A stretch of DNA of 64,000 nucleotides from Rehmannia glutinosa (taxonomy: Eukaryota > Streptophyta > Magnoliopsida > Lamiales > Orobanchaceae), in NCBI GenBank assembly GCA_016081115.2, contig JABTTQ020003416.1, forward strand, positions 279,009 to 343,008. Direction: 5' to 3'. Made by a program: the position numbers and the translations under genes. Under the pieces are notes generated by a model that did not search any database, was not told the origin of the DNA, and saw only the letters and a list, made by a program, of their open reading frames with translations. The stretch's first letter is position 1, and every line of letters begins with the position of its first letter. Positions 53,416-63,624 of the stretch are shown here, in pieces.

Positions 53416-54071
53416 TGTTGGAAAAAATGGATGGTGTATATCGAATGATTTGAAAATAAATCGAAGCGAGAATAAAGATAAATCGAAATGTCGAGGCAAA
53501 GAGTTGGACTCTTTCTCTTTAAGACGAGATTGTCCCGCTCACGGTGCTTACATAATCGGCAATCGTCTCCCCGAGATACAACGACGGACCACTTGCGATA
53601 GTTGCACTACAAATCGCAAGTACAAATGACATTATGATCTTTGCGACCGGATCGCGGCTCGGCAGCGATGCTCCGCACTGTTCTCGGTGCCTTTTGAGCC
53701 AGCCAAAGGCTAGTCAAAATTGACTTGGTCCACTAGGGTGTACCATAAGGAGTTCCACATGATTACTCCTTATTAGTGGTGAAACTCTTTATTAATTAGT
53801 CAAACATTTAATATATTTCCTATGTGGCATGTGGCTTTCCATATTTCCACTCTTTTATATTCCATATATAAAAATATTTTAAGTGGCCAATTTCTTGCAT
53901 TTATTTCTCATTCATCCGACATTGATTTTGAGAAATTCGAAATGCTAAACTCATCTACCCGCGGCGTAGAAGATGTTTATCTCATTTATTTCATACTACG
54001 AATAAATGAACCCACTTAAATAATTGGTCAAAATCGGGTCAAAACCCAATTTATAAAAACCAATTCCAACA
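53416..54071 (+). mobile_element. solo LTR, 656 bp
   Basis: TGTTGGAA at the start and TTCCAACA at the end, flanked by AAATG at 53411-53415 and 54072-54076, a perfect 5-bp target duplication. It contains a TATA-type stretch (CCATATATAAAAATA, about 53857) and AATAAA-like signals (GAATAAATGAACC, about 53999), fitting an LTR read on the plus strand. No interior or partner LTR, so it arose by LTR-LTR recombination. A GC-richer part lies at 53520-53720. Family not recognised. Confidence 0.8.
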
Positions 54072-54076
54072 AAATG

Positions 54077-54556
54077 CACTGACACCCTTTGATTATTATT
54101 TGCATATATTTCGTATTTGTATATATATATATCCTAATATATATATATATATATATATTATGTCTTTTAAGTTTTAACTTTTTTTTTTACTTATAAAAAT
54201 GTAAATAATCATTTTCAATAATTTTCTTGTTGTTGTTTATTGTTTTAAAAGAAGTACAAGATTAATGAAACATTGAAGAAAAAAATAAAAAATAATCAAA
54301 TCAAATCGATACGTTCGACTCGATATTCTGTATTATATTTTGCATAACAAATATTTAATAAATTGAAATTTTCAATTCCATTATTTTACATCATACACTA
54401 TAGGCAAAGCCATAAAGGACAGAGACAGAGCTAGGGGTTGGTGGTATATAAAATCATTATATTTTAAAATTTTATTTTTCTAAAAATATAAAATATACCT
54501 CTTCATCTACTAGTATTAAGAAATATATATACCTATATATAGGATTTGGTTCAAAT
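54077..54556. other. AT-rich intergenic DNA with (TA)n runs
   Basis: Short TA runs at about 54120-54161 and low-complexity AT. No gene. Confidence 0.45.
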
Positions 54557-54820
54557 GGGACACCCCCTCTTATATGAGATGGTGGGGACTAATCCAAGCC
54601 ATTGAATTTTTTTGATTGATGGTATAGATTTAATGACTAAAAAAATAAATTAATGACTTAATCGATAATTATAAGGGTAAAATAGACAATATATATGATA
54701 TCCAAAACTACCATAAACGTTTCCTACAAAATAGGATTTGCTTACTTACCTAATCAACAAAATTGTGTGAGATGAATACTAATCACAAATCATTATCGTT
54801 GTCTTCTCCTTCCAATCGAC

Positions 54821-55054
54821 ATGAGCTCAACGGGAAGGATTATATCACCATTATGTAATTCTGTCACTCCATCTTCTTCTCCTGCCGCAATTACTTACGA
54901 AATCTTTTCACGATTCTCGATTTTTATTTCCACAAGGTTTCTTAGGTGCCGCCCAACTCAAGTGGGAGGAGCGTTCATTTGTGCATGCTCGACACGCAAT
55001 TCTTTAAGGCTGGCAGCGGAGGCTAGTCGTCGTCAAAGACGCCGCAGAACATGA
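54821..55054 (+). other. GC-richer 77-codon ORF inside E2
   Basis: Ser-rich N terminus, then a Cys-containing part (LRCRPTQVGGAFICACSTRN) and a basic end (SRRQRRRR). No family recognised. Base composition differs from the AT-rich element around it, so it may be a captured host fragment or simply chance. Confidence 0.2.
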
Positions 55055-55462
55055 CATCTTGAAGGTCTCTCTTGTTTTCATGGCAGAGTATGCTGTGGGA
55101 AAAAAGTTATGGTGGAGAAGGGACCAGAAAAAAAAGGGTTGTTGTGTCGGAAAGGTGAAGATGGATATAGTATTAGAATGTTGTATAATTAGTGCATTTT
55201 TACTGCGTAATTAGTATTAGAATGTTGTATAATTAGTGCAGTTTTACTGCTTTTTTTTTTTGGGTGGAAAGACTATGTATATATCCTGTAAAACCAAAGC
55301 AAGAATGTATGTATACTCACTATAGATTTTATGTGTGTTTAGTGAGATGTTAATGTAACACGATGTATAATTAGTGCGGTTTTTTTTGCGTACATAGTAT
55401 TAAAATGTTGTATAATTAGTGCGGTTTTTCTTTGTGTAATTAGTATTAGAATGTTGTATTAG

Positions 55463-55895
55463 AACGTGTTTAATCCTTCCAAATAATTTAGGATGATATA
55501 CGATGTACATACTTAAGTCAATAAGAACGTGTTTAATCCTTCCAAATAATCTTGTTTAATCACTTTAACAAGATCTTGTGTGGTTAAGAGCGTTATCTTT
55601 GTATAAATGTCGAAATTTAAGCTGTCTTTATACATTTATTTCTTTGTGTATTGAAATGCATTTATTTTATACAAAAAAAAGAAACGTGTTTAATCCTTCC
55701 AAATAATTTAGGATGATATACAATATACATACTAAGTCGATAAGAACGTCTTAATCCTTCCAAATAATAATTGTTTATTCACTTTAATATTCTTGTGCGG
55801 TTAGGGTATGTTCGATTTGTATAAAAATCTAAAATTTCTTGTACTATATATTTATTTCTTTGTGTATTGAATTGCATTTATTTTATGGAAAAATG
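55463..55895 (+). repeat. tandem duplication of about 215 bp in E2
   Basis: Units 55463-55682 and 55683-55895 both start AACGTGTTTAATCCTTCC, repeat that phrase about 60 bp later, and end with TTTCTTTGTGTATTGAA and GCATTTATTTTAT. Confidence 0.85.
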
Positions 55896-56240
55896 ACACT
55901 ATAATTTAGGAATTGTCTATCGTTTTTTTTTTTTGGCTTATTGGGTTTGATTTGGTAAGATTTTTGTTGCCATTATATTGTGTTTATCACATTTTGAAAG
56001 GATATAACTCCCCCTTAAATTTAGGAGCCGAAAAAGGTAAAATAATACCTACCTTCTACACTAAAATATAAAAGACATATTTGCCCTTAATTAATAATTC
56101 GAAAATAATATAAATTACCATTTTAAACTCTTGCATTAACTAATTGCGAAAATAGTGGGATTAATCCGAATCATCCAAAAGATCAATCCAACGGTTATAA
56201 TAAATTCCCACCGTCTCATATAAGGGGGTGTCCCATATAT

Positions 56241-57739
56241 AGGGGAGGTTATAATGAGACCACATATTATAGTGAGACAATGTGGACTATCTCAACCCTC
56301 CCTTATCTATATCAATGGCTAAGATAAATAGGGGTTAAAATTAGATTAAATATTTAATTAAGGCAAAATAAGGGTATAATTGTCAAAACAAACATGTGGG
56401 GACCATCCAAATATGAAATCGAGTTATTAGGAGAGAGAAAATCACGTGGGGAGAGATAAAATCGCGCATGTGCTCTGCTCCATGCAAGTATGATGTACAC
56501 TTATCAATGATTTGTTGTATCTTAACACTATTTTGATGTATGTTTAACATAATTTTACTGCATATTAGTCAAACAAAAATATGTGGGGACCATTAATTAA
56601 GGAATCAGTTATATATAGAGAGAGAATCACGCTCATTAACATGTGGGGACCGTGTATTAAGTAAATCAATTATAGAGAGAAAATCATGCTCATTATTGTG
56701 TTGTATATTTAGCATATATTTGATGTATATTTAACATTTTATTATCTTTGTATATTTAACATATTTGTGTTGCATATTACAATTGTCAAACAAAAAATAA
56801 GTATACAACAAAACACATATAAGTGTACAACAAAACATATATAAGTATACAACAAAAAAATAAGTATACAACAACATAAATACATACATCAAAAATTAAC
56901 TACTTATACATCAAAATACATATAAGTATACATCGAAAAACATATAAGTGTACAGTACTCCATCCACGTCAGCATCATCTTCTTCACCAATCCTCCATCA
57001 TCAACAACATGACTACACCACTCCATCAACCTAAGGAAGCGAAAGTCAACCTCAATTCTCCACCAATTGCTCAACAAAAAGCCCCACAGAACCCAGAAAA
57101 ATCCATAATAACAGAGATGGCGAAAAACATGGAAATCGAATCGAAACTCTTCCAGAAAATCTCCAACGGAAACTTAGATCGGAGAATCGCCTTCGATCTC
57201 GTCGACCATCCCCTACCGGTACGAGTCTCAGAAGCCTTAGATTGGAGATGGTTTGGAGATTAAACAAAAGCTTTAAACAAAAGCTGTTTGATTTCTATCT
57301 TCTCTCATCTTCCGCCAACAAACCCGCATCATTCACATTATTAAATCGCATTCTCTTCACACCAATCGGACCATTATTGTCGTAATCCAATCCAGGATTT
57401 GAATTCCCATAGTAATATTTACTGAAATTATGGTTACCATTCCACGGTAAGCGAGAATGGGATTAATGGTGGGGCCCCTTGGTGGTCGTGAGACCGGATC
57501 ATATGATGGTTGCGGCGGAGGAGGTGGTAGGGATCGTGGAAGAATTGATCCTGGAGGTGGCGGTGGAGGTCCGGAAGTATTAATTGAGTAATGACCTTTG
57601 TGCCCTTTTTCCCTTAAAAATAAAATAAAAATAAATATTAAATTGGAAAGACCCCAACCATCTAATATTTGAGATGTGTGGTCATGATTAGTCCACACTG
57701 TCTCACTCCAATTATGTGGTCTCATTTAATCCTATTCCT
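56241..57739. mobile_element. TIR element E3 of the (TA)n-associated family
   Basis: Left AGGTTATAATGAGACCACAT...GTGAGACAATGTGGACTA; the right end reverse-complements to AGGATTAAATGAGACCACAT...GTGAGACAGTGTGGACTA. TIRs about 48 bp, the best preserved of the four. 1.5 kb. AAGTATACAACAAAA / AAGTGTACAACAAAA words recur at 56790-56960. A GC-richer part (57000-57590) holds an 84-codon ORF. Confidence 0.8.
57009..57263 (+). other. 84-codon ORF inside E3
   Basis: Hydrophilic and Lys/Glu-rich (KNMEIESKLFQKISNGNLDR), ending ALDWRWFGD. No family recognised. Downstream 57460-57585 is Gly-codon-rich on the plus strand. Could be a captured gene fragment; the evidence is only composition. Confidence 0.2.
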
Positions 57740-57740
57740 T

Positions 57741-57763
57741 TATATATATATATATATATATAT
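57741..57763. repeat. (TA)n microsatellite between E3 and E4
   Basis: An uninterrupted TA run shared as the boundary of two TIR elements. Confidence 0.9.
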
Positions 57764-58818
57764 AGGGGGAGGATCAAGTGAGACCATGTCTCTAGGTGAG
57801 ACACAATGGACTAATCTCAACCATCCCCTACTATTAATCAATGGGTATGATTTAATGGATAAAAAATATATTAAAATATTAATTTAATCAATATAAGGGT
57901 AGTAGGGTAAAATAACATAACAAGTTAGTTACAAAAAATGGAATCAAATCTATTTCTTTCTCATACATCTCCTTTTCCCCAATCTCACGTCTCTCTTTTT
58001 CTCTCTCTCTCTCTCTCTCATTCCTCCATTAACGCAAATAAAAAAATCGTGAAGAACTCGAAAATTACGAGAGAAAAACACGAAAAATCGGTGCAATATT
58101 ACGGATAAATAACGAAGCAGTGAGTTCGAAAACTAAATATGCAACAAAACTCAACTAAATATGCATTATCCGAAAAACTATCTATGCGGCGTAAAAAAAC
58201 TAATATGTAGTACATTATAACCAACTATGCAAGATGTCATAAATTATGCAACAAAATCAACTAACTATGTATTATCTAGAAACTATCTATGCATTGTGGA
58301 ATAACTAAATATAAGACATTATGTAACATCTCATTTTTATAATTTCCAAAAGCAACATCCCATTTTCTTAACTAAATATACATTATATTGAACCTATTTA
58401 TGCGGTGTAGTATAAGCTGCATATGCGATGACGTTATATTCAATTATGTCTTGTTTTCATAAAACAAATTGCAACAAAATAACTAAATATGCATTATTTG
58501 ATGTCTAATTACGCGTAGAAGAACCCTAACTATCTTTGTAAAATAAAAATATTTGGAAAGAAAAGCAGGTTCCTCAAATTCCGCTACACAAAATCCGTGA
58601 GTTGTCTATTCCAAAGCTTAAATCATTGGGACCACTAATTTGAACCATAAAATCAGGACCACTAATTTGAATTACAAAATTACAATCTTACCCTTAAAAT
58701 AAGCAAAAATTAGGAAATAATTAAAAAAACTGAATTAATCACATCCCTTCATTTTTTAAGATCGATGGGTAAGATAGTCATGTTGTCTCACCCAGCGGGG
58801 TGGTCCATTCAACTAAAT

Positions 58819-58820
<2 letters not shown>
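57764..58820. mobile_element. TIR element E4 of the (TA)n-associated family
   Basis: Left GGATCAAGTGAGACCATGTC...TAGGTGAGACACAATGGACTA; the right end reverse-complements to AAGATTTAGTTGAATGGACC...GGGTGAGACAACATGACTA. 1.06 kb. The interior (58130-58520) iterates AACTAAATATGCA / AACTATCTATGC words. Flanked by (TA)n on both sides. No ORF. Confidence 0.75.

Positions 58821-58860
<40 letters not shown>
58821..58860. repeat. (TA)n microsatellite right of E4
   Basis: A TA run of about 35 bp. Confidence 0.9.
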
Positions 58861-58862
<2 letters not shown>

Positions 58863-59178
58863 CTCCTAATCTTCATTTTATGCTTGTATTCGTGGTAAAG
58901 AGGGCGGAGCTAGTGTTGGATATGTACCAGTTTTGGTCCAAGATGGGTAAATGGTGGTGGGGTCCTCCTCTTTAAGGATTTTGGTTTTTGGCATCATTGC
59001 CTTTCTTTTCATGTTTTTGGTGTGGTTTTACTCAAGTGCAAATGTTTCAATGGTTCCTCCTAGCATGCACCCTCTTCTTCATCTTGGTCACTGGTAAGAA
59101 AATGAAGGATAGAAGAATTACACATTAATGCACCTTTGATTCTTGCACCTTTTAACACCAATTATACATTCTAAAAAT
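58861..59178. other. intergenic DNA
   Basis: No gene or repeat structure recognised. Confidence 0.4.
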
Positions 59179-59467
59179 GGATAATTACAAAAACACCCCT
59201 GAGGTTTGAGCTAATTGCAAAAAAAATCAAGAGATGTTTCAAAATTACAAAAAAAATCCATTAGGTTTGATTTTGTCTTAAATTTAAGGGGGTAATTATA
59301 ATATTTTTATATATACAAAGGGGGTTTCTGAAATATTTTTTGCTTATGAAAGGAAAAATGTAAGACGGGATCAAACCTCAATAGAATTTTTTTTTTTTTT
59401 GTAATTTTCAAAAAATCCTGGATTTTATGTAATTAGCCCGAAACTCGGGGTATTTTTGTAAGTATCC
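59179..59467. mobile_element. MITE, GGATAATTAC family
   Basis: GGATAATTACAAAAACACCC at the left; the right end reverse-complements to GGATACTTACAAAAATACCC. About 289 bp, third copy in the window and the one with the best-preserved TIRs. Confidence 0.8.
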
Positions 59468-59519
59468 CCAAAAAATGGTCGGTCGAGTGTCATTTTGTTT
59501 TAGACTAAGTGACTACACA

Positions 59520-59640
59520 AGAAGTCTCGCTCCAACTTGTTACCAGGTGGATTTGAACCTTCACGCTGCGAGATCTTAAAGTTTACATCACATCAATGAT
59601 GTCGTTTGCAGGTTAATATACGGGGGCTCAATCATACATT
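59520..59640 (-). mobile_element. possible SINE or tRNA-like remnant
   Basis: The minus strand has GGTTCAAATCC (about 59549-59559), a near-perfect Pol III B box, with a tRNA-like context (GCAGCGTGAAGGTTCAAATC). A weak A-box candidate lies upstream. No cloverleaf closes and no target duplication was found. Confidence 0.3.
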
Positions 59641-59689
59641 CTCTTACAATAGAGATGGTACCACCAAGTTGAATGACGGGGTTAAAATA

Positions 59690-60425
59690 TATATATATAT
59701 AATAACAAATCTATTTCTAACAATATTTTCCCTCCCATTTGCTATTGCCTAAAATGAATTTTGATGATTTTTATTTAAAAAAAAAAAAAGAAAAAGAAAA
59801 ATGGATGTACATTGATGGCACTAAATCATTGTAATTGTATATTCTTTTCGTTTTTATTTGGTTATGTATTAATTGTGTAATTTAGGTATGATAATTCAAT
59901 GTTAAATATTATATCCGTAAATTTGAAAAACTTTAACTATGCAGAAAAATTGTCTAATCTAGTCCTAAAATGCAATATATATAAAAATATATATATATTT
60001 ACAATTATTTATATCCAAAAAGAGCATGGGGAAAACCAAATAAAAACTAGAGTTAAAGGCTGCATTTTATAATTTTAAGTTCTTACTACAATGTTTATGA
60101 TAAACTTGCAATCAATTTTCAACATCATTTCATAATGTCACAACAAATAATTTCATGTATTTTAATGCAGAGTTTTATAAAATAGTTTTATGCAATGTAT
60201 AAAATGAATATAGAAAATAAAATATTGAAATTGAATGCATAGTTGTTTGAATTATCTAATATCTAATATCAAACATCTATATCTATATTATATATAAAAT
60301 AATAACCATGTTTTCAAAATTGTTTTCCTGCCCATTTGCAATTGGTAAAAATAAATTTCGATATTTTTTAATTAAAAAAAAAGAAAAAAGAAAAATGGAA
60401 TGTGCATTGATAGCATTTGGTTATT
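59690..60425 (+). repeat. diverged direct duplication, units about 0.6 kb apart
   Basis: 59690-59830 and 60280-60425 share an ordered set: ATATAATAAC, TTTTC then CCCATTTGC, AAAGAAAAA then GAAAAATGGA, and TGCATTGATGGCA / TGCATTGATAGCA. No TIRs or LTR ends recognised at the unit edges. Confidence 0.55.
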
Positions 60426-60691
60426 TTTGGTAGTTAATAATAAGCTCATTTAATTTGATAGATGGAATTATACTTTCTTTAAATAAATATCAACTTTTAA
60501 TTTCTGCAAATTTGACTCACTGATTTTATACTTTATTAAATTAAATAATATATTTCCAATTTTCCGGAAGTCACATTTATAATACTTGCCAAAATTCATC
60601 TTATTTTACAAAAATCATACTTAGGGACCGATCATCATCATTATGGGATATGGATCAGTGTATATTGATATGAATACAAATAACTGGTTAT
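60426..60691. other. AT-rich intergenic DNA
   Basis: No gene recognised. Confidence 0.4.
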
Positions 60692-61636
60692 TAGAGGTGT
60701 CAAAATGGGCTGACCTAATGAAAAGACCGGATCAAGCGCAATTTTTAGGCCCGAAAGGATTGAACCTATTTGGCCTCACAGTAGTAGAATTTGTCAAATT
60801 GGGCTTAGCCACAGGCCACCCCCGCCTAATAAATGGGTTGGGCTGGACTGGGAATATGCTGGCCCATTAGGAAGCGGGCCTCAATGGGCCAGCCGTTTGG
60901 GCTGCGGGCTGGAGTGGGGCGGACGGGCTTGAGGCGGGCCAGCCCGCATCTTTCTTTCTTTTTTTTTTTTTTTAATTTTAAATTTTAACTTTTAAACCAA
61001 TTGTTGTTTTACATTAAGGGTGGCAGAGACTGAGTGCATGTATAGTTTTAACTTCTAAATTAAATGCTAGTTGCTATGGTAATTCGAAGCTACTTAACTA
61101 TCAGCCTATGACTATTAATTACTCTTGCTAATTTAATATTGATGTTTTAATGTAATATTTTTTTATAATATTAATTACATCAAGTTAATTCTTGTTCCTG
61201 TTAACTATATATAACTGTATCAATGATTCTATTAACAACAATTTAATATGAACTTTCAAAAAAAAAAAAATTTAATATGACTACATTAATGAATACATTA
61301 ACAACAGCCAACAACTTTCATTTGTTGGTTGCAGGCTAGTGGCTAGTTTCCCAGAAACGAATTCAAATTCGGGAAGTTAAATGGTGTTATCATTAAAACA
61401 TGTATTATAACTCAAGATTCAAGAAAAATACAACTAGTTCAGCATCTCTATTAATTTTAGCTGCATTTTGCCGAGTAAAAAATGTAAAAAAAAGGAAAAA
61501 AAAGTTTGGCGGGCCGGGCCGCTAACCCGCAGCCCAAGGCGGGTTGGGTTGGGCCAGAGGTTTTCAGGCCCGCCAAACTGCGGGTTTTGGCGAGTTGTGG
61601 GCTGGCCCGCCCCATCAGCCCGTTTTGACGGCTCTA
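60692..61636. mobile_element. hAT-like non-autonomous element, GC-rich subtermini
   Basis: TAGAGGTGTCAAAATGGGC at the left and GCCCGTTTTGACGGCTCTA at the right (19-bp TIR with few mismatches). The subterminal zones (60730-60950, 61500-61620) repeat GGGC / GCCC words; the core is AT-rich. The flanking 8-mers do not match, so the duplication has decayed. Confidence 0.7.
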
Positions 61637-61689
61637 CAATGCAGGCCCAAAAAATCAAGTCATTTCATGTGTTTTTCATGGGTTGTGCC

Positions 61690-61936
61690 TAGAGCTGTCG
61701 GCCGACCAGGCGGCCCAAACCAGCCATGTTTTCTAATGGGCTGGGCTCTATTTTGCAAGGCCGAAAAAATCGGGCCTCAAATGGCTTAGGGAAGCCGGAC
61801 TTTTTGGTGCAACTTTTGTTTTTAGGCGACTGGGTTCCCATTTTTGCGGCCGGGAAGTCTTGTTTGGCCTAGCCCGACTCATTTTTGAAAAGCCGGCGGG
61901 CTCGGTCGGCCCGGCCCGGTCGTTTGCTTGACTCTA
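61690..61936. mobile_element. 247-bp hAT-like element with perfect 8-bp TSD
   Basis: TAGAGCTGTC at the left and an inverted TGACTCTA-type right end, flanked by GTTGTGCC at 61682-61689 and 61937-61944. GC-rich throughout, with GGCCC / GGGCC words. It lies 53 bp from the end of the preceding element and resembles it in its ends and composition. Confidence 0.85.
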
Positions 61937-61944
61937 GTTGTGCC

Positions 61945-62342
61945 TTAAAATTTGTGGCCAAATGGACTTTTGACTCAACCCAAGCCAATTTTTCTCCTTG
62001 CCGATGAGTTAGAATTGGCCAACCAGGCACCGACTCATTTAATAATTTTGTTGATTACTAAAATAATCCGTACATAAATGAGGCCTCCTCTAGTTGTCTA
62101 TATATTATAAACTGTATTTCATATTTTATAAACTCTAAATGTAAAACATATCTCTTTAATTAAACTATAGATTTCTTTAACCGATTGAGCAAACAAAAAT
62201 CGGTAATTCGGTATGTATTGAAATCGAATTGAAAATTTTGGATTGATATTGTTTTCAATTTTACAAATATTGGTATTCAATCTGTTTCGATTACCGACTA
62301 TTGAATTATTTTTATTTATTTTTATTTCTTTTTATGTATATA
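61945..62342. other. AT-rich intergenic DNA
   Basis: No gene recognised. Confidence 0.4.
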
Positions 62343-62884
62343 TTTTGGGTGGATTTTTTTCCTACCCTATTTGGATAATGCAACAATTTTCTACCAATTT
62401 TTATAAAAAACATTTTTTACCCACAAAGACAAAAATACCCTTGCTAAAGTAGCACTATCGTCTTTCTGCCTGTAGATTTTGCACAATCGTGCTCACATCT
62501 ATGGTAAGACGATCGTGCTCACATCAATGGTGGCACGATCGTGCCATGTTGAACATTCCAATTTTTTTCTCTCTAGAAAATAAGCGAATTTCCCCCATTG
62601 TACATAAATATTTGAAGAAGGAAATACATTAGTTTGGTTCAATTGACTTAAACTTATTTCCAAACATGTCTTGAATCTTCAAAAATCGAAAACATGAAAG
62701 AAAAAAAGGAAGATTATTATCTTTGGAAAGAAGAAGAAAAAGAGAAAATAAAAATTATATTTTTTTAAACCAAGAAAGAGAGAGGAGAGAGGATAATGAC
62801 ATTTATGATTTTTCATTGAAAAAGTGGGTAAAAAAGTGTTTTTTATGAAAGTTGGGTAAAAGGTGTTTTTCTATCCCAAAAGGA
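62343..62884. mobile_element. TIR element with GGCACGATCGTGCC palindrome
   Basis: Left TTTTGGGTGGATTTTTTTCC, later TTTATAAAAAACATTTTTTA; the right half inverts it (TAAAAAAGTGTTTTTTATGA, later TATCCCAAAAGG). About 0.54 kb. In the centre 62475-62550 has GCACAATCGTGC, ACGATCGTGC and GGCACGATCGTGCC, close kin of the array at 52595-52865. Confidence 0.6.
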
Positions 62885-62900
62885 TATAAATGACCATTTT

Positions 62901-63608
62901 TTTTTTTTTTTTTTTTTGTTAACGATAGAATTATATTAAAACAACTCAAGAACTAAAATTACAAGCGCAATCGTAGCCAATGGCTAAGAGCCGACAAGAC
63001 TAACTAAGAGCCAAGCGGGAATTGGTAAAACCAATTCAGATTCACATGGACTAAAAAAAAAACTACCCACCCAAACTAACCACTCCACGCCGGGAGACTT
63101 CAGCACTCCTTAAAGGAGACTGTAACACACCAAAAAAACTAAAATCGGGCACGAGCAACCACTACATACTGCAGAACAGAAAAAACTGATCCGCCTACGA
63201 GTTTGAAAATCAACCGAAAAAGAAAACACAAACAAAATAAGAAAACAACAACTATACTAACAACCAGAGAAAAAGCAAAAAATTGCCTCTCCTCGTCCCA
63301 AATCTCATCGACAGCCCATCGCTTCTCCGCTCTCCGAGACACCTCCGTGAAGCTCCGACTCGCTTTCGCCCTGGACCAAAAATTTCGGCCACCTTCATAC
63401 GCCCAAGGACCGCCATTTGGTATCCCTCCAATAGAAACCATGGAGGGGGAAGGGGAGGGAAGGAGGAGGGAGGGGGGGGGAGAGGGGAAGGGGCGGCTGC
63501 AAAGGGAGAGGGAGGGGGAAAGCTAGGGTTTTTTTTTTGGGAGTGTTAGAGAGAAGGGGGAGAGAAAAGAGTTAGAGAGAGAAAGTGTAAGGGAGAGAGA
63601 AAAGAGTT
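62901..63608 (-). mobile_element. 708-bp poly(A) retroposon B with 16-bp TSD
   Basis: TATAAATGACCATTTT occurs at 62885-62900 and 63609-63624. Read on the minus strand: a CT-rich leader with AACCCTAG, ATG at 63441 starting a 100-codon ORF (MVSIGGIPNGGPWAYEGGRN), a middle containing GACGAGGAGAGGCAATTTTT, a 3' part ending ATATAATTCTATCGTTAAC and poly(A). The ORF's second half is hydrophobic (FSLVVSIVVVFLFCLCFLF) and probably not a real protein end. Long TSD, poly(A) and no LTR mark LINE-type retroposition. Confidence 0.85.
63139..63441 (-). CDS. 100-codon ORF of retroposon B
   Basis: The only sizeable ORF of the retroposon: a hydrophilic Arg/Trp-rich first half (WSRAKASRSFTEVSRRAEKR, WAVDEIWDEERQFF) and a hydrophobic second half. 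It could be the start of a LINE ORF1 fused by deletion to the 3' region, or a captured host exon. No domain recognised. Confidence 0.3.
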   Translation of the reverse strand: MVSIGGIPNGGPWAYEGGRNFWSRAKASRSFTEVSRRAEKRWAVDEIWDEERQFFAFSLVVSIVVVFLFCLCFLFRLIFKLVGGSVFSVLQYVVVARARF

Positions 63609-63624
63609 ATAAATGACCATTTTC

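Larger units (their letters stand above)
54557..56234. mobile_element. TIR element E2 of the (TA)n-associated family
   Basis: Left GGGACACCCCCTCTTATATG (54557 on, followed by AGATGGTGGG); right end CCCACCGTCTCATATAAGGG and GGGTGTCCC ending at 56234. TIRs about 29 bp, 1.68 kb total. The left flank has AGGATTTGGTTCAAAT before the TIR, but the right flank is replaced by the next element, E3. The interior has TTGTATAATTAGTGC words (55170-55440), a tandem duplication at 55463-55895, and a GC-richer patch with a 77-codon ORF at 54821-55054 of no known family. Confidence 0.7.

Noticed and set aside
53190..53630. 143-codon ORF as a gene
   Set aside because: Overlaps the start of a solo LTR and has no domain.
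59520..59640. Functional tRNA gene
   Set aside because: A B box is present, but no A box at proper spacing and no cloverleaf with a closing acceptor stem.
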